Assembly: GCA_900128585.1 (NCBI GenBank) | Contig: LT642313.1 | Location: 1-23,894 of the forward strand | From: Stramenopiles sp. TOSAG23-3 | Taxonomy: Eukaryota > Sar | Length of the DNA stretch: 23,894 nucleotides | Direction: 5' to 3' | Shown: piece after piece, positions 15,969 to 23,894 of the stretch | How positions within the stretch are numbered: position 1 is the first letter of the stretch | Layout of the letters: each line of letters opens with the position of its first letter | Notes under the pieces: generated by a model | The model's database searches: none | What the model was told of the DNA's origin: nothing | What the model saw: only the letters and a program-made list of their open reading frames with translations | Translations under genes and position numbers: made by a program

Positions 15969-18900
15969 TTACTCTTTACTTTCCCACACCATAACAGGCA
16001 CCCCCTCGTGAAATAAAACATAACCATCTAAAACTGGCGGCCCAGCCCCTTCCTCCTTTTGGTGTGTCTCGGTTGCACTGCCGATGTCCCCGGGGTTCGT
16101 TGCCGCAGCAGGCTCTGGTTTCAGAACTGTGGGAATGGTCTCATGTGTAGGGGCTCGTTGGTGAGGCACTTGTTGAGAAATTGAAGCTGTTGTCGGGCTG
16201 TCCTCTCTGATTTTATTTATTTCAGCACTTTTTGGACGAACTACTTTCTTCCCCTCTTGATACATTGACTCAGTCTTTGGGTGTGGGGATGGACTTCTGC
16301 GCTGCTCTTCGACCGGTAGCATAGCCTGTTCTTTGCTTGACATTTCAAGGTCTTGCCTTGGGTTATAATATTTCTTCATCGGATTTAAGAACATGTTTCG
16401 GAAGTAATCTCCTTCGTCTTCTTCTGAATCATTGCTTGCCTCGGCAGCCTTTGGTTCAATTGATTTAGTGTGCTTAGCATCTGAATGTCCTTTTTGCACT
16501 CTCCTATTTTCGAGGGGGGGCGCCCCTTGCGCATCCTTGTTGTCAGGTTGTTCTTTACTTGTGCTGGCTCTAGAAAAATTGCTGTCGCTCGGAAGAAACT
16601 CCTTCTCTGCCTTGATAAAATCTCCGCGGTAATCATCTCTCACAAAATCTTCATGCCGGGACATTGGAGTCATGCGCACTTGAATATCTTCGCTTGGGCT
16701 GGTCTCCGTATCGCTCCCAACATATTCATCTTGGAGCTCTCGGTCCCATTTATCTTTCTCCGAACAAGTGTCTGCAAGCATACCGTAAAAATTATTTTCC
16801 CAGTTTCTGTCAGCAGTGTTTTGATACTTTTCTAATTCTGCATTGCGACGTGCTGCAATGCCCGGTGGTAAAGTTGATTGGGGTGGCATGGTATTTGGAG
16901 GGGGCAGTAATGGTGGTGGAGGGGGGGGCGGCGGTGCTGGGCCCGATACGGCTGTGCGCTCTGACGGTGCGGGCAGTAGACTCTGGGCCAGTGCACCATA
17001 AAAATCCCAGCTCCAATCCTGGCCGGCGGTATTCTGGTTCGGTAACTCAAAGCGCTGGAGCTGCATGTCAGGCCCTGCACTTGGGGGTGGTAAAGGGATG
17101 GCAACGTTTCGGTCTCTAACCAGGGTGGGGGACAGGACGTTGTACTTGCGACCAGACGAAGGAGATGTCTCTTCCCCCTTTGCCTCTTTTTGGCCCACCG
17201 ACCTCTTTTTCATGTTGGCCCGTCTAAGCTTACGCCGATCCTTGTACCGCGGCTGCCTCGTCCGTGTTTTCCATTCCTGGCCTTCTTTCTCTTCGGCATC
17301 TGCGATGGTCTTTTCTAATTCGCTGTTTCGTTTATTTTTCAACTCTATGGCTTTCCGTGCGTTCGCAGCCGCCCGTTTCTGTTGCCTCATCTTGGCCTTT
17401 TCTAACCTTTTCTCAACGGCCAACTTCGCCGCGGCTTCTTGTTCTGCTATTTCTCTGCGTTTGTCCCTCAACGAACGGTGCTTCTTGTTGTATGCGTCCT
17501 TTCGACGTTTTTCAGCTTCTTCTTGGCGCTCTTTCATTCTTAATATGACCATGCCCTGCCTTTGTGTTATTGGTTTGTTTTCTTCCCGATGAATGCGTTT
17601 CAGCTCCTCCATTGAAAGGCGAGCGGGGGCAGAGTTTTTCTGCGGTGCCCGTAGCCATTCCATGATGGTCTCCGCCAAGTGCATGACCCGCTTGTTGAAC
17701 TCGCTACTTTTTTTCATAGCTTTCCTCAACTCGGCAGGCCTGGCGATTTCGTTTGCAATCCACCGGTAAAGATCTTCTTCGCCCACACGACCTTCGCCTC
17801 CCCTGCCCGTATTTCTATTCATAATTCGAATCAGTCCCTCTAAATCGGTTTTGGACGTCGGCATGACCTTCGTTGGGTTCAATTGTTTCATTTCGTAAAT
17901 TATACCTCGCATCTCCAATACGCCGATGGACCCGTCGTTGTTGATATCGTAGCGCTTGAAAAACGTTTGGAGTTGGTCTAACTGGCGCTCCTTTTGCCGT
18001 TTCATCGTAAGCAATCGCTCCCTTTGTGTTTGTGACGACTTTGCAAACTTTTCTAAATTTTCACGATTAGTCCGGTTTCTTTCTTCTGCCTCTTCCTCTT
18101 CCCTCTGCAGCCGTGCCACCGCACTGCGTTTGGGGGGGTTCTTCATGTAGCGCATCATGACGTCAAACATTTTGTACAGGCGTGCGTGGAACGGGGACTT
18201 GTTCAAAAGTTTGATTTTCTCGTCTGGGCCAACGTCTTTGTAATGCATGAGAAAGTTGAAAATCTCAACGCCGGAAATGGTGCCATCGCAATCCCGATCG
18301 ATGAACCGGATCACTTTCTTAATTTCGTTTTTAAGGGGCAACTCTGCTGACTTGTCGTATTTTTTCAACCGTTTGATTACCCGCTGTACGTCGTAAGCAT
18401 CCAGCGGTTCCGCGTCCACGGACGTGTCTAACATTGCGAAACAGCAGTTTCGCACATTTTCTTTCTGTCTCTCAACTTGCTTTTGCTTTTGGGTAGACAT
18501 GGCCAATCGTTTTTCCATGGCCTTTCGTTCCCTGACAAGCCGTTCTCGGGCAACGTCGTCGTGCTTCTTTTTCTTCTTCTCTGCCGCAAGTTTATCGTTT
18601 TCAGACGCATGGCGTAACACTAGTTTGGTCGGGATCTCCCGGTTCTCTAAAATGTACCCCAATTCGTTCATTGTTTTCCCCGTGACCGTCTTGGAGTTTA
18701 CTTTTAAGATTACGTCGCCCATTTTCAAAAGTTTCAGGCCCAAGCGCTTGTTTATCCGAATGACATGGTGCACGTGAGCGGTGCCCTTTTCGAAATGGTC
18801 GTCAAAAGAAATGCCAATGTCCCCTTTTCCAAGAACAATTACGATTCTTGTCCCCTCCTTCCCTAAATCCCCCAAAGTCTTCTCGGTAAACACAGTCGCC

Positions 18901-19943
18901 AACGGTTCGTCTTTCTTTTTGGCGGGCCGCTTTGGGGCTTGCTTGGACTCCTGAGATTTTCCCGATGGCCTTTTCCCAGAAGCGTCCCTAGATGGTGCCT
19001 TGGTGCCCCGCTTGCCTCTTCCCTGGGCCCTGCCGGTCGACCTCTCCTGTAACGTTGGCCTCCCAGGTTTGCCAGCCTTCGCTGGTTTCCGGTCGTTCCG
19101 CTGCTGGCCCTTGGCGAGCCGCCCGCGCTGCGGAGCGTGGCCCTCCTCGTCTCCGCGCGACGGTTTTTTATTCCGTTTTGGCTGCCCACGCCCCCTGGTC
19201 AGTGGGTTGTGGTTGTGCTCCGACGCCGCCTCTCGCTCCCGCTTTGACGCTGCCGTTTCTTGCAGGTAATGCGGTTTCGCTCGTGGTTTGGGCCGACGCT
19301 TCTGCCTCTCTGCCGCCTTTGCCTTTTCCATTTCTATTTGTTCTCTCTGTTCCTGCTCCGCCCGCTCTCTTGCCTTCTGCCGCTTTCGCTGTTCCGCATC
19401 TGGTTCAGAAATGTTTTTCGATTTCGATCGTTTTTTCGTTTTTTCTCTGGTACGGGCGTCTATTTTAGCTTGGGCTTCTTGGATTTTGTCGTGCTCAAAC
19501 ATTTCATGCTCTTCCTTGGAGCCCAGGGCAGCGGTGTATTCGTGGGCGGCCATGTCTTTTTCCTTCGCACTCAACTCGTTGACTCGGTACCAGTGTACAA
19601 AATCCTTGACGGGGCTGACCCTTGCATTTTCGATATCCTTGATGCAAATAAACTTTACCGGCTCGTCTGAGTCGTCCGTGTCCATGAAAACAAAGTCCCC
19701 CGGGTCGTAATCCGTGCCTGGTCGCCAATGCTTTCTGACCTTTGCTTTAATTTTAGATTTCGAATTAGTTTTGCTCCGTTTCATCTTGGACCTTTTGCGT
19801 CGGGTGCGCTTTTGGTTTTCGTCCGGAGGGGTGCTGGCAGTACTCTCCCGTACCTTTCTGCTCCCCCCCCCACTCGTCGAAGGCTTCCCATCTCGTGGTG
19901 GCGTTGCGCCCCACATCAGCGCCCTGGGCTTTTGCTGTTCCAT
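15969..19943 (-). CDS. Large basic protein with BAH-like, PDZ and EF-hand modules
   Basis: ATG (19941-19943) to TAA gives 1324 residues; a TTG two codons upstream is not preferred. Order: basic Lys/Arg/Ser tail (1-75); a short BAH- or Tudor-like segment at about 76-125 (YDPGDFVFMDTDDSDEP ... HWYRVNELS); charged, very basic linker to about 350; PDZ domain at about 365-445 (GDIGISF, MGDVILKVNSKTV); EF-hand 1 with loop DRDCDGTISGVE at about 549-560; EF-hand 2 with loop DINNDGSIGVLE at about 666-677, both with canonical calcium ligands; a degenerate third EF-hand at about 709-727; Lys/Glu-rich helices at about 760-930; a polyproline run near 1005; and an acidic disordered tail. Two copies of NTA-x2-x-W-x3-FYG-x-LA lie at about 969-988 and 1037-1056. 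Likely a calcium-regulated scaffold. The basic tail would suit chromatin, centrosome or cilium base, but location is not decided. Family not recognised. Confidence 0.85.
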   Translation of the reverse strand: MEQQKPRALMWGATPPRDGKPSTSGGGSRKVRESTASTPPDENQKRTRRKRSKMKRSKTNSKSKIKAKVRKHWRPGTDYDPGDFVFMDTDDSDEPVKFICIKDIENARVSPVKDFVHWYRVNELSAKEKDMAAHEYTAALGSKEEHEMFEHDKIQEAQAKIDARTREKTKKRSKSKNISEPDAEQRKRQKARERAEQEQREQIEMEKAKAAERQKRRPKPRAKPHYLQETAASKREREAASEHNHNPLTRGRGQPKRNKKPSRGDEEGHAPQRGRLAKGQQRNDRKPAKAGKPGRPTLQERSTGRAQGRGKRGTKAPSRDASGKRPSGKSQESKQAPKRPAKKKDEPLATVFTEKTLGDLGKEGTRIVIVLGKGDIGISFDDHFEKGTAHVHHVIRINKRLGLKLLKMGDVILKVNSKTVTGKTMNELGYILENREIPTKLVLRHASENDKLAAEKKKKKHDDVARERLVRERKAMEKRLAMSTQKQKQVERQKENVRNCCFAMLDTSVDAEPLDAYDVQRVIKRLKKYDKSAELPLKNEIKKVIRFIDRDCDGTISGVEIFNFLMHYKDVGPDEKIKLLNKSPFHARLYKMFDVMMRYMKNPPKRSAVARLQREEEEAEERNRTNRENLEKFAKSSQTQRERLLTMKRQKERQLDQLQTFFKRYDINNDGSIGVLEMRGIIYEMKQLNPTKVMPTSKTDLEGLIRIMNRNTGRGGEGRVGEEDLYRWIANEIARPAELRKAMKKSSEFNKRVMHLAETIMEWLRAPQKNSAPARLSMEELKRIHREENKPITQRQGMVILRMKERQEEAEKRRKDAYNKKHRSLRDKRREIAEQEAAAKLAVEKRLEKAKMRQQKRAAANARKAIELKNKRNSELEKTIADAEEKEGQEWKTRTRQPRYKDRRKLRRANMKKRSVGQKEAKGEETSPSSGRKYNVLSPTLVRDRNVAIPLPPPSAGPDMQLQRFELPNQNTAGQDWSWDFYGALAQSLLPAPSERTAVSGPAPPPPPPPPLLPPPNTMPPQSTLPPGIAARRNAELEKYQNTADRNWENNFYGMLADTCSEKDKWDRELQDEYVGSDTETSPSEDIQVRMTPMSRHEDFVRDDYRGDFIKAEKEFLPSDSNFSRASTSKEQPDNKDAQGAPPLENRRVQKGHSDAKHTKSIEPKAAEASNDSEEDEGDYFRNMFLNPMKKYYNPRQDLEMSSKEQAMLPVEEQRRSPSPHPKTESMYQEGKKVVRPKSAEINKIREDSPTTASISQQVPHQRAPTHETIPTVLKPEPAAATNPGDIGSATETHQKEEGAGPPVLDGYVLFHEGVPVMVWESKE
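16777..17036 (-). repeat. Pair of NTA-W-FYG-LA protein repeats
   Basis: On the minus strand, QNTAGQDWSWDFYGALAQ is encoded at about 16980-17036 and QNTADRNWENNFYGMLAD at about 16777-16832, 68 residues apart. Nine or more positions are identical, with a conserved W and FYG. A polyproline run lies between them. It looks like a short linear binding motif used twice. Confidence 0.75.
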
Positions 19944-20185
19944 ACTCAAGTGTCAACCTTCAATCCTTCCTTTCACCGAACCATTGTCAATCATTGGCCG
20001 TTCGTACTGGCATTCTAAATCAACGAATAAGAGTGTGGGTCGATCATTAGTTCATACATGCATTCATTAATTAATAATATTCAAATTTATTGAAAGAAAC
20101 TCTGGTACATCTAAAATAGATCTAGTCGTCGTCGAACAGAAAAAGAAGGAAAACAATGAAGAAGAAAAAAGTTCAAACATCCATT

Positions 20186-20188
<3 letters not shown>

Positions 20189-20218
<30 letters not shown>
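20189..20218 (+). repeat. (CT)n microsatellite
   Basis: About 15 CT units without interruption. Confidence 0.95.
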
Positions 20219-20221
<3 letters not shown>

Positions 20222-20332
20222 TTTCGATCATTGATTTTCTTATTTCATAATGAATACATTTCTTTTACATACCAATAAGTTTAAAAAAGTCGATCATATT
20301 TTGTTGTTCCTAACTCGATACCTCGATCGTTC

Positions 20333-20358
20333 AATAATCGATCGATCGATCGATTATT
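20333..20358. repeat. 26-bp perfect palindrome with GATC core
   Basis: Reads identically on both strands: AATAATCG, then ATCG units, ending CGATTATT. It lies 20 bp outside one end of MITE-like copy B. A shorter GATC cluster (CGATCGATCGATCG) occurs at 11960-11973, just upstream of the C2-gene start. Confidence 0.95.
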
Positions 20359-20377
20359 TCAGGGCTCAGGGCTTGAG

Positions 20378-20600
20378 AGACAAACTAATCTAAATTAAGG
20401 CAATATGTCCATTCATAATAATATATGCTATGTTTATATAAAAGAGGTATACTTTATATAATTTATTAATTCTATTTACTTATAATTTAATATCATTTCT
20501 AATAAATCATCTAAATAACTATATCTACAATGGATTTATCAAAACAAAAAGTCTTACTCCATTATCTTTAAGAAACACATCTCCTTAATTTCATGACTTT
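20378..20600 (-). mobile_element. MITE-like dispersed element, copy B
   Basis: Reverse-complement homologue of 11352-11585. On the minus strand it reads from AAGTCATGAAATTAAGG through the shared TAAATCCATTGTAGATATAG core to GATTAGTTTGTCT at the far end. That far end is the inverted counterpart of copy A's AGACAAACTAA start, suggesting terminal inverted repeats. It carries ATAAACATAGCA at the equivalent position to copy A's motif (plus-strand 20426-20437). Overall identity is roughly three quarters by eye, so these are old copies. Confidence 0.65.
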
Positions 20601-20783
20601 CTGTATTTTCTGTTAATTGCTTTGTGCTTTGTGCTATTTTTATACTTTTTCGTTTTATTATTATTTTTTATATAATACATAGCTATATAATTTAGTACTT
20701 AAAAATAATTTAGTATACGGAATTAGTTATATCTCAAGATCCCAAGATAATTCGTTGAAACCAAAGTCAAATCTCTAAATTAT

Positions 20784-20795
20784 ATATACACAGCA
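20784..20795 (+). repeat. ATANACACAGCA motif, left flank of TTTC tract
   Basis: ATATACACAGCA followed by TG, 21 nt before the pyrimidine tract begins. Confidence 0.6.
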
Positions 20796-20816
20796 TGTAA
20801 TCTAAATTTCAACTGA

Positions 20817-20844
20817 TTCTTTCTTTTCTTTCTTTCTTTTCTTT

Positions 20845-20884
<40 letters not shown>

Positions 20885-21006
20885 TTCTTTCTTTCTTTCT
20901 TTTCTTTCTTTTCTTTCTTTCTTTCTTTTTTTTCTTTCTTTCTTTCTTTCTTTCGACTCTTTCTTTCGACTCTTTCTTTCTTTCGACTCTTTCTTTCTTT
21001 CTTCTT
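20817..21006 (+). repeat. TTTC pyrimidine tract with GACTC interruptions
   Basis: Pure pyrimidine from 20817 to 20954, then TTTC units broken by three GACTC insertions at 20955, 20968 and 20985, ending at 21006. Confidence 0.9.
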
Positions 21007-21027
21007 AAAATTAATTTAAGAATATAT

Positions 21028-21039
21028 ATAGACACAGCA
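21028..21039 (+). repeat. ATANACACAGCA motif, right flank of TTTC tract
   Basis: ATAGACACAGCA in the same orientation as the copy at 20784, starting 21 nt after the tract ends. Confidence 0.6.
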
Positions 21040-21485
21040 CTGAATTTATTGAAAAACTGTTCAGTTAAGTGATATATAAAAAGTATATAGAAATAGTATT
21101 GGTGTAACGATCTTTGGAGAATTGGATAAAATTAATACAATGTATACTTAAGAAGAAGAAAAGAATACGATAATATCCACCTATATAATATATAACCAAA
21201 TCAAAAAAAAAGGAAAGAAATAATTTCAATTTTCATTCAACAATTTTCAATGATCAATGATCCAATTTCAATTTTCAATTTAAAGACCGTTTCCAATGAT
21301 CACAGATATATATTTGATGTGTACACGAATGAGGGACTATGTGAATGAATGTAAAGAGAGGCTTTTATTTTTGCTTTTTTTTCTCTCGTACATTTATTTA
21401 ATTGGGCAACACGACCATTAAAATTTTAAAAGCGGAACAGGTAAAGGAGGAGGGAAAGGGCTTGTTTTAGAAAGGATTTCCATTT

Positions 21486-23645
21486 ATGGACGATCATCCC
21501 AACGCGTTACCGACCCGGTCGTCGCGTGCGATAGAATTGAATATATCGTTGCAAGAGGTGCTGACGAGCCGGGCCTCGCGCCTCAGCAAAGCGGAGAGTG
21601 TGCTGGGCACATTAAAGCTGGTCGCGGACGAGGTGGGGGTATACGGGCACATTTTGCAGAACGCCCACAGAATGCTCCATGACTTTATCTTTTGCAATAC
21701 CGAATATAGTGTCGTGGTGCCGCCGGAAAAAGTCAAAACGATGGCAAAACTCCATGCAAGGGCGGAACGATACGGCGACTCGGCGCGGCCCCGGTCTAAA
21801 GTGGGGGGGGGGCACCGTCGTAACCCGTCGTCGGGCAAAGCAGACTCCCTGAAGGCAACGCTGGGAAAACTTCACAACAAGCCGTACTTTGAATTGGTAG
21901 AAGACCTGACCGTGAACCTTGAAACGACCGTCAGAGAAGTCGACAGGACGAAAGAGATGCTGGACGTTGCGCTGGAACAGCGCCAAATGGTTCTTGCGGA
22001 GAAAGACACGCTCTACCGCAAGCTCACGGCCGCCCGCCACGAACGGGACAAGGACCGTGCCATCGTGCAAGAGCTTAGGAAAGAGCTGCAGGAGGAACGG
22101 CGCGAGGCTGCGGAGAAAAACGAAGAAACCATCCGCGGCCAGGCCCTGGTGAACCGGGAAATCATCACGATGCAATCGATACTCGCTCGAAACAAAGATC
22201 ACATAAAGCAGCTCGAGCAGTACCGTGCAAAGGTGGAAGGGGTACGAGTAACGTTTAAAATGTTCGGCAACGAAGGGTCGGGGGATTACCAAAAATACAT
22301 TGAGCCGAAGCGAAGTATCGCGGAAATAGAAATGCTCGCGCTCCAGCTGAAGAAGCTGTACGACGACAAGCTGGCCCAGTTCGAGGAAGTACGGTGGGAC
22401 AGTACCAAGGTTCCAGAATACAAATGGCACGCCGCAGTCGAGTTTGGGGGCAGCGTCACCACCATCAACAATGAAATGGGGGAACTTCGGGACCTTCTCC
22501 CGACCTTGGGGACTGCATCCGCCGACGAAAAGGCCAAGTTGGAGGCAGAAGGAAAGAACATTCACGAGAGCGGGTCGGCAAAGGCGTCGCGCAAGAATTC
22601 AGCGCAGAGGGAAGATGTATTTGGCCTCAATTGGGAGCACCCAGTACCCAGCATGCACCGGGTCAATACGGAGATGCTGAAGATTTTTCAGGAAGCCTAC
22701 AGCACCCCGGACTTTACCATCGTCAGTGCAAAGAAAGGAATGGCTGGAGGGACGAACTACGAAAAATACATGCCCACCCAAGACTTTGTGGAGCAACATT
22801 TCATAGCGTGCTATGGTGGAAACGAGGAGACTGGTCACCGCGCGTTTCGTGCGTACGCGGCAGGGTTGAAAGAGCACAAGGATTCGTCCAACCTCCTTAG
22901 GATCTTCCACAACGCACTGGTCGCAAACGGGTGCTCTCATACGTGGAGGGCCGCGCTAGAAACAAAGCGAGTTTTAGACGAGTGCGAAGAATTTATCGAC
23001 TTTTCCGAGGTCCAGCAACGGCGTCAATTTCTAAAAAAGCTGTATGTTGGCGACGTTCCCGTGTCCGACATATTCCAGTTGATTGATCGGGGCAATGCGG
23101 CATACACCTCAATCGCAATCCGCATCGCCGAGGCGGAAAATCCGGACGCGAACCTCGTAAAAACGCCGAAAGATATCATGCTTGAGTGGATTTGCGGCAT
23201 GCTAGTGGGCCACGACGAGCCACGCGTGAAGTCCCTGCAACGCGAACTCGTAGACCGCGACTTGTCCATGAAAGGCGCGATGCGGTTGGAAACTTTCCAG
23301 GATGCTTGTTTGGCGTTGCTTCCCGGCACGGTCGAAAGGAGGGACATCACCCGTCATTTTAGATCAATGGCCTACGAATCTATGACAGAACACTTTGGCG
23401 CCGTCAACCCCGACACCGGGGAGTCCGGCGCGTTTGCCAGGCTCATGGCCCGGCCTGTTAAATTGAGTCTGCTCGCGAGTGCTCTCAATCTGTTGAAATT
23501 AAACGTTACCAAAATCCACCCTCCTGAAAACTCTAATCGAGCAAAGCATGGGGGGGTCCTGGTTTCAGCCAATGAAGAGAAATTAGAAAACGCCATTGAA
23601 AAGATTTCCAACGTAGCAACCGCGGGCGGGTTCGGGTACAATTAA
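21486..23645 (+). CDS. Unknown protein with central coiled coil
   Basis: Complete 719-residue frame from ATG 21486 (G at +4, purine-rich leader) to TAA. I do not recognise the family. Residues 1-75 are mostly helical; 95-120 are basic and flexible. A long charged coiled coil covers about 135-255, and a shorter helix about 278-305. A Ser/Ala/Glu-rich linker spans about 340-385. The C-terminal half (about 390-719) looks like an all-helical globular domain with conserved-looking aromatic and Cys positions (QHFIACYGG, LEWICGMLVGHD, LETFQDACLALLPG). There is no signal peptide, membrane helix or nucleotide-binding motif. Probably cytosolic; a cytoskeletal or axonemal role is possible from the architecture but unproven. 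A run of ten G at about 21802 falls in the GGG of KVGGGH and is in frame. Confidence 0.85.
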   Translation: MDDHPNALPTRSSRAIELNISLQEVLTSRASRLSKAESVLGTLKLVADEVGVYGHILQNAHRMLHDFIFCNTEYSVVVPPEKVKTMAKLHARAERYGDSARPRSKVGGGHRRNPSSGKADSLKATLGKLHNKPYFELVEDLTVNLETTVREVDRTKEMLDVALEQRQMVLAEKDTLYRKLTAARHERDKDRAIVQELRKELQEERREAAEKNEETIRGQALVNREIITMQSILARNKDHIKQLEQYRAKVEGVRVTFKMFGNEGSGDYQKYIEPKRSIAEIEMLALQLKKLYDDKLAQFEEVRWDSTKVPEYKWHAAVEFGGSVTTINNEMGELRDLLPTLGTASADEKAKLEAEGKNIHESGSAKASRKNSAQREDVFGLNWEHPVPSMHRVNTEMLKIFQEAYSTPDFTIVSAKKGMAGGTNYEKYMPTQDFVEQHFIACYGGNEETGHRAFRAYAAGLKEHKDSSNLLRIFHNALVANGCSHTWRAALETKRVLDECEEFIDFSEVQQRRQFLKKLYVGDVPVSDIFQLIDRGNAAYTSIAIRIAEAENPDANLVKTPKDIMLEWICGMLVGHDEPRVKSLQRELVDRDLSMKGAMRLETFQDACLALLPGTVERRDITRHFRSMAYESMTEHFGAVNPDTGESGAFARLMARPVKLSLLASALNLLKLNVTKIHPPENSNRAKHGGVLVSANEEKLENAIEKISNVATAGGFGYN

Positions 23646-23894
23646 AAGTAGGAGGGGGCCTATTCGTAAATTGAAAAAGAATCACAAACACGGAATCTGT
23701 GATCAATTAATAATTTACTGAAAATAAAAAGAGAGAGATAAAAATTGGAAGTAATTTATAAATATAATAAACAAAATAGAGGAGAGGAATGAATTGGGAA
23801 TTGAACTTTGCCATGCATAGTGTTATATGTTAGGGTTTAAAGGGGCGTTTCATCTTCTTTTTTTAAAAATAGATTATTTAAATGTTATTAAATA
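23646..23894. other. AT-rich 3' flank of coiled-coil gene
   Basis: No gene is seen up to the window edge. A small hairpin, ATCACA (23681-23686) with TGTGAT (23698-23703), lies 36 bp past the stop. A TTAGGGTTTAAA string near 23830 repeats one at about 8381 but is too short to interpret. Confidence 0.5.

Larger units (their letters stand above)
19944..21485. other. AT-rich divergent gap with repeats, no gene seen
   Basis: About 150 bp next to the PDZ/EF-hand gene are mixed sequence and contain CCAAT on the minus strand near 19995. Then follow a (CT)n run at 20189-20218, a 26-bp palindrome (20333-20358), MITE-like copy B (20378-20600), two direct ATANACACAGCA motifs bracketing a TTTC tract (20784-21039), and diverged CAATTTTCA-type direct repeats at 21222-21300. 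The last 70 bp before the coiled-coil gene contain a purine-rich leader. No frame other than low-complexity ones is present. Confidence 0.7.

Noticed and set aside
21612-22565. Long minus-strand frame antisense to the coiled-coil gene
   Set aside because: It is a shadow of the coding frame, with an implausible composition and no domain.

Overview
The window is nuclear DNA from a microbial eukaryote. The evidence is a cytosolic 40S ribosomal protein S2 (uS5) with a long Arg-Gly tail, a mitochondrial complex I gamma-carbonic-anhydrase subunit, PDZ, EF-hand and C2 signalling proteins, an 11-helix amino-acid/auxin permease-type carrier, and a cysteine-rich multi-pass receptor-like protein. The large genes are uninterrupted by introns. 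TGA, TAA and TAG all end genes here, so the standard code applies. Exons are moderately GC-rich, while most intergenic DNA is very AT-rich and full of purine or pyrimidine tracts. The GCC2/GCC3-type cysteine-rich multi-pass protein suggests a stramenopile-like or other algal or heterotrophic protist, but the lineage cannot be fixed from this window.

Layout: a 5'-truncated cysteine-rich membrane protein (2-2674, +) converges on a ten-helix orphan membrane protein (2810-3988, -). That gene diverges from an AAAP-type transporter (4777-6573, +), which converges on RPS2 (7033-7869, -). RPS2 is followed in tandem by a gamma-CA-like complex I subunit (8921-9607, -). After a 2.4 kb AT-rich gap comes a large C2 protein with a predicted lipid-modified N-terminus (11993-15799, +). 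It converges on a PDZ/EF-hand protein (15969-19943, -), which diverges from a coiled-coil orphan (21486-23645, +).

The genes form no evident pathway; this looks like an ordinary compact protist gene neighbourhood. The unusual material is between the genes. The three convergent gaps are short or plain, and two of them share an identical 21-bp sequence in opposite orientation. All gaps that must hold a promoter (three divergent, one tandem) carry long one-sided purine or pyrimidine tracts plus a recurrent 12-bp motif, ATA(A/G/T)ACACAGCA, found about eleven times on either strand. Two of these gaps also hold inverted, diverged copies of a roughly 230-bp MITE-like element that contains the motif. 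Other oddities are a perfect 42-bp in-frame duplication inside a membrane helix, a strand-asymmetric cytosine-depleted block, a 26-bp perfect palindrome, and a gamma-CA that appears to have lost all three zinc-binding histidines.
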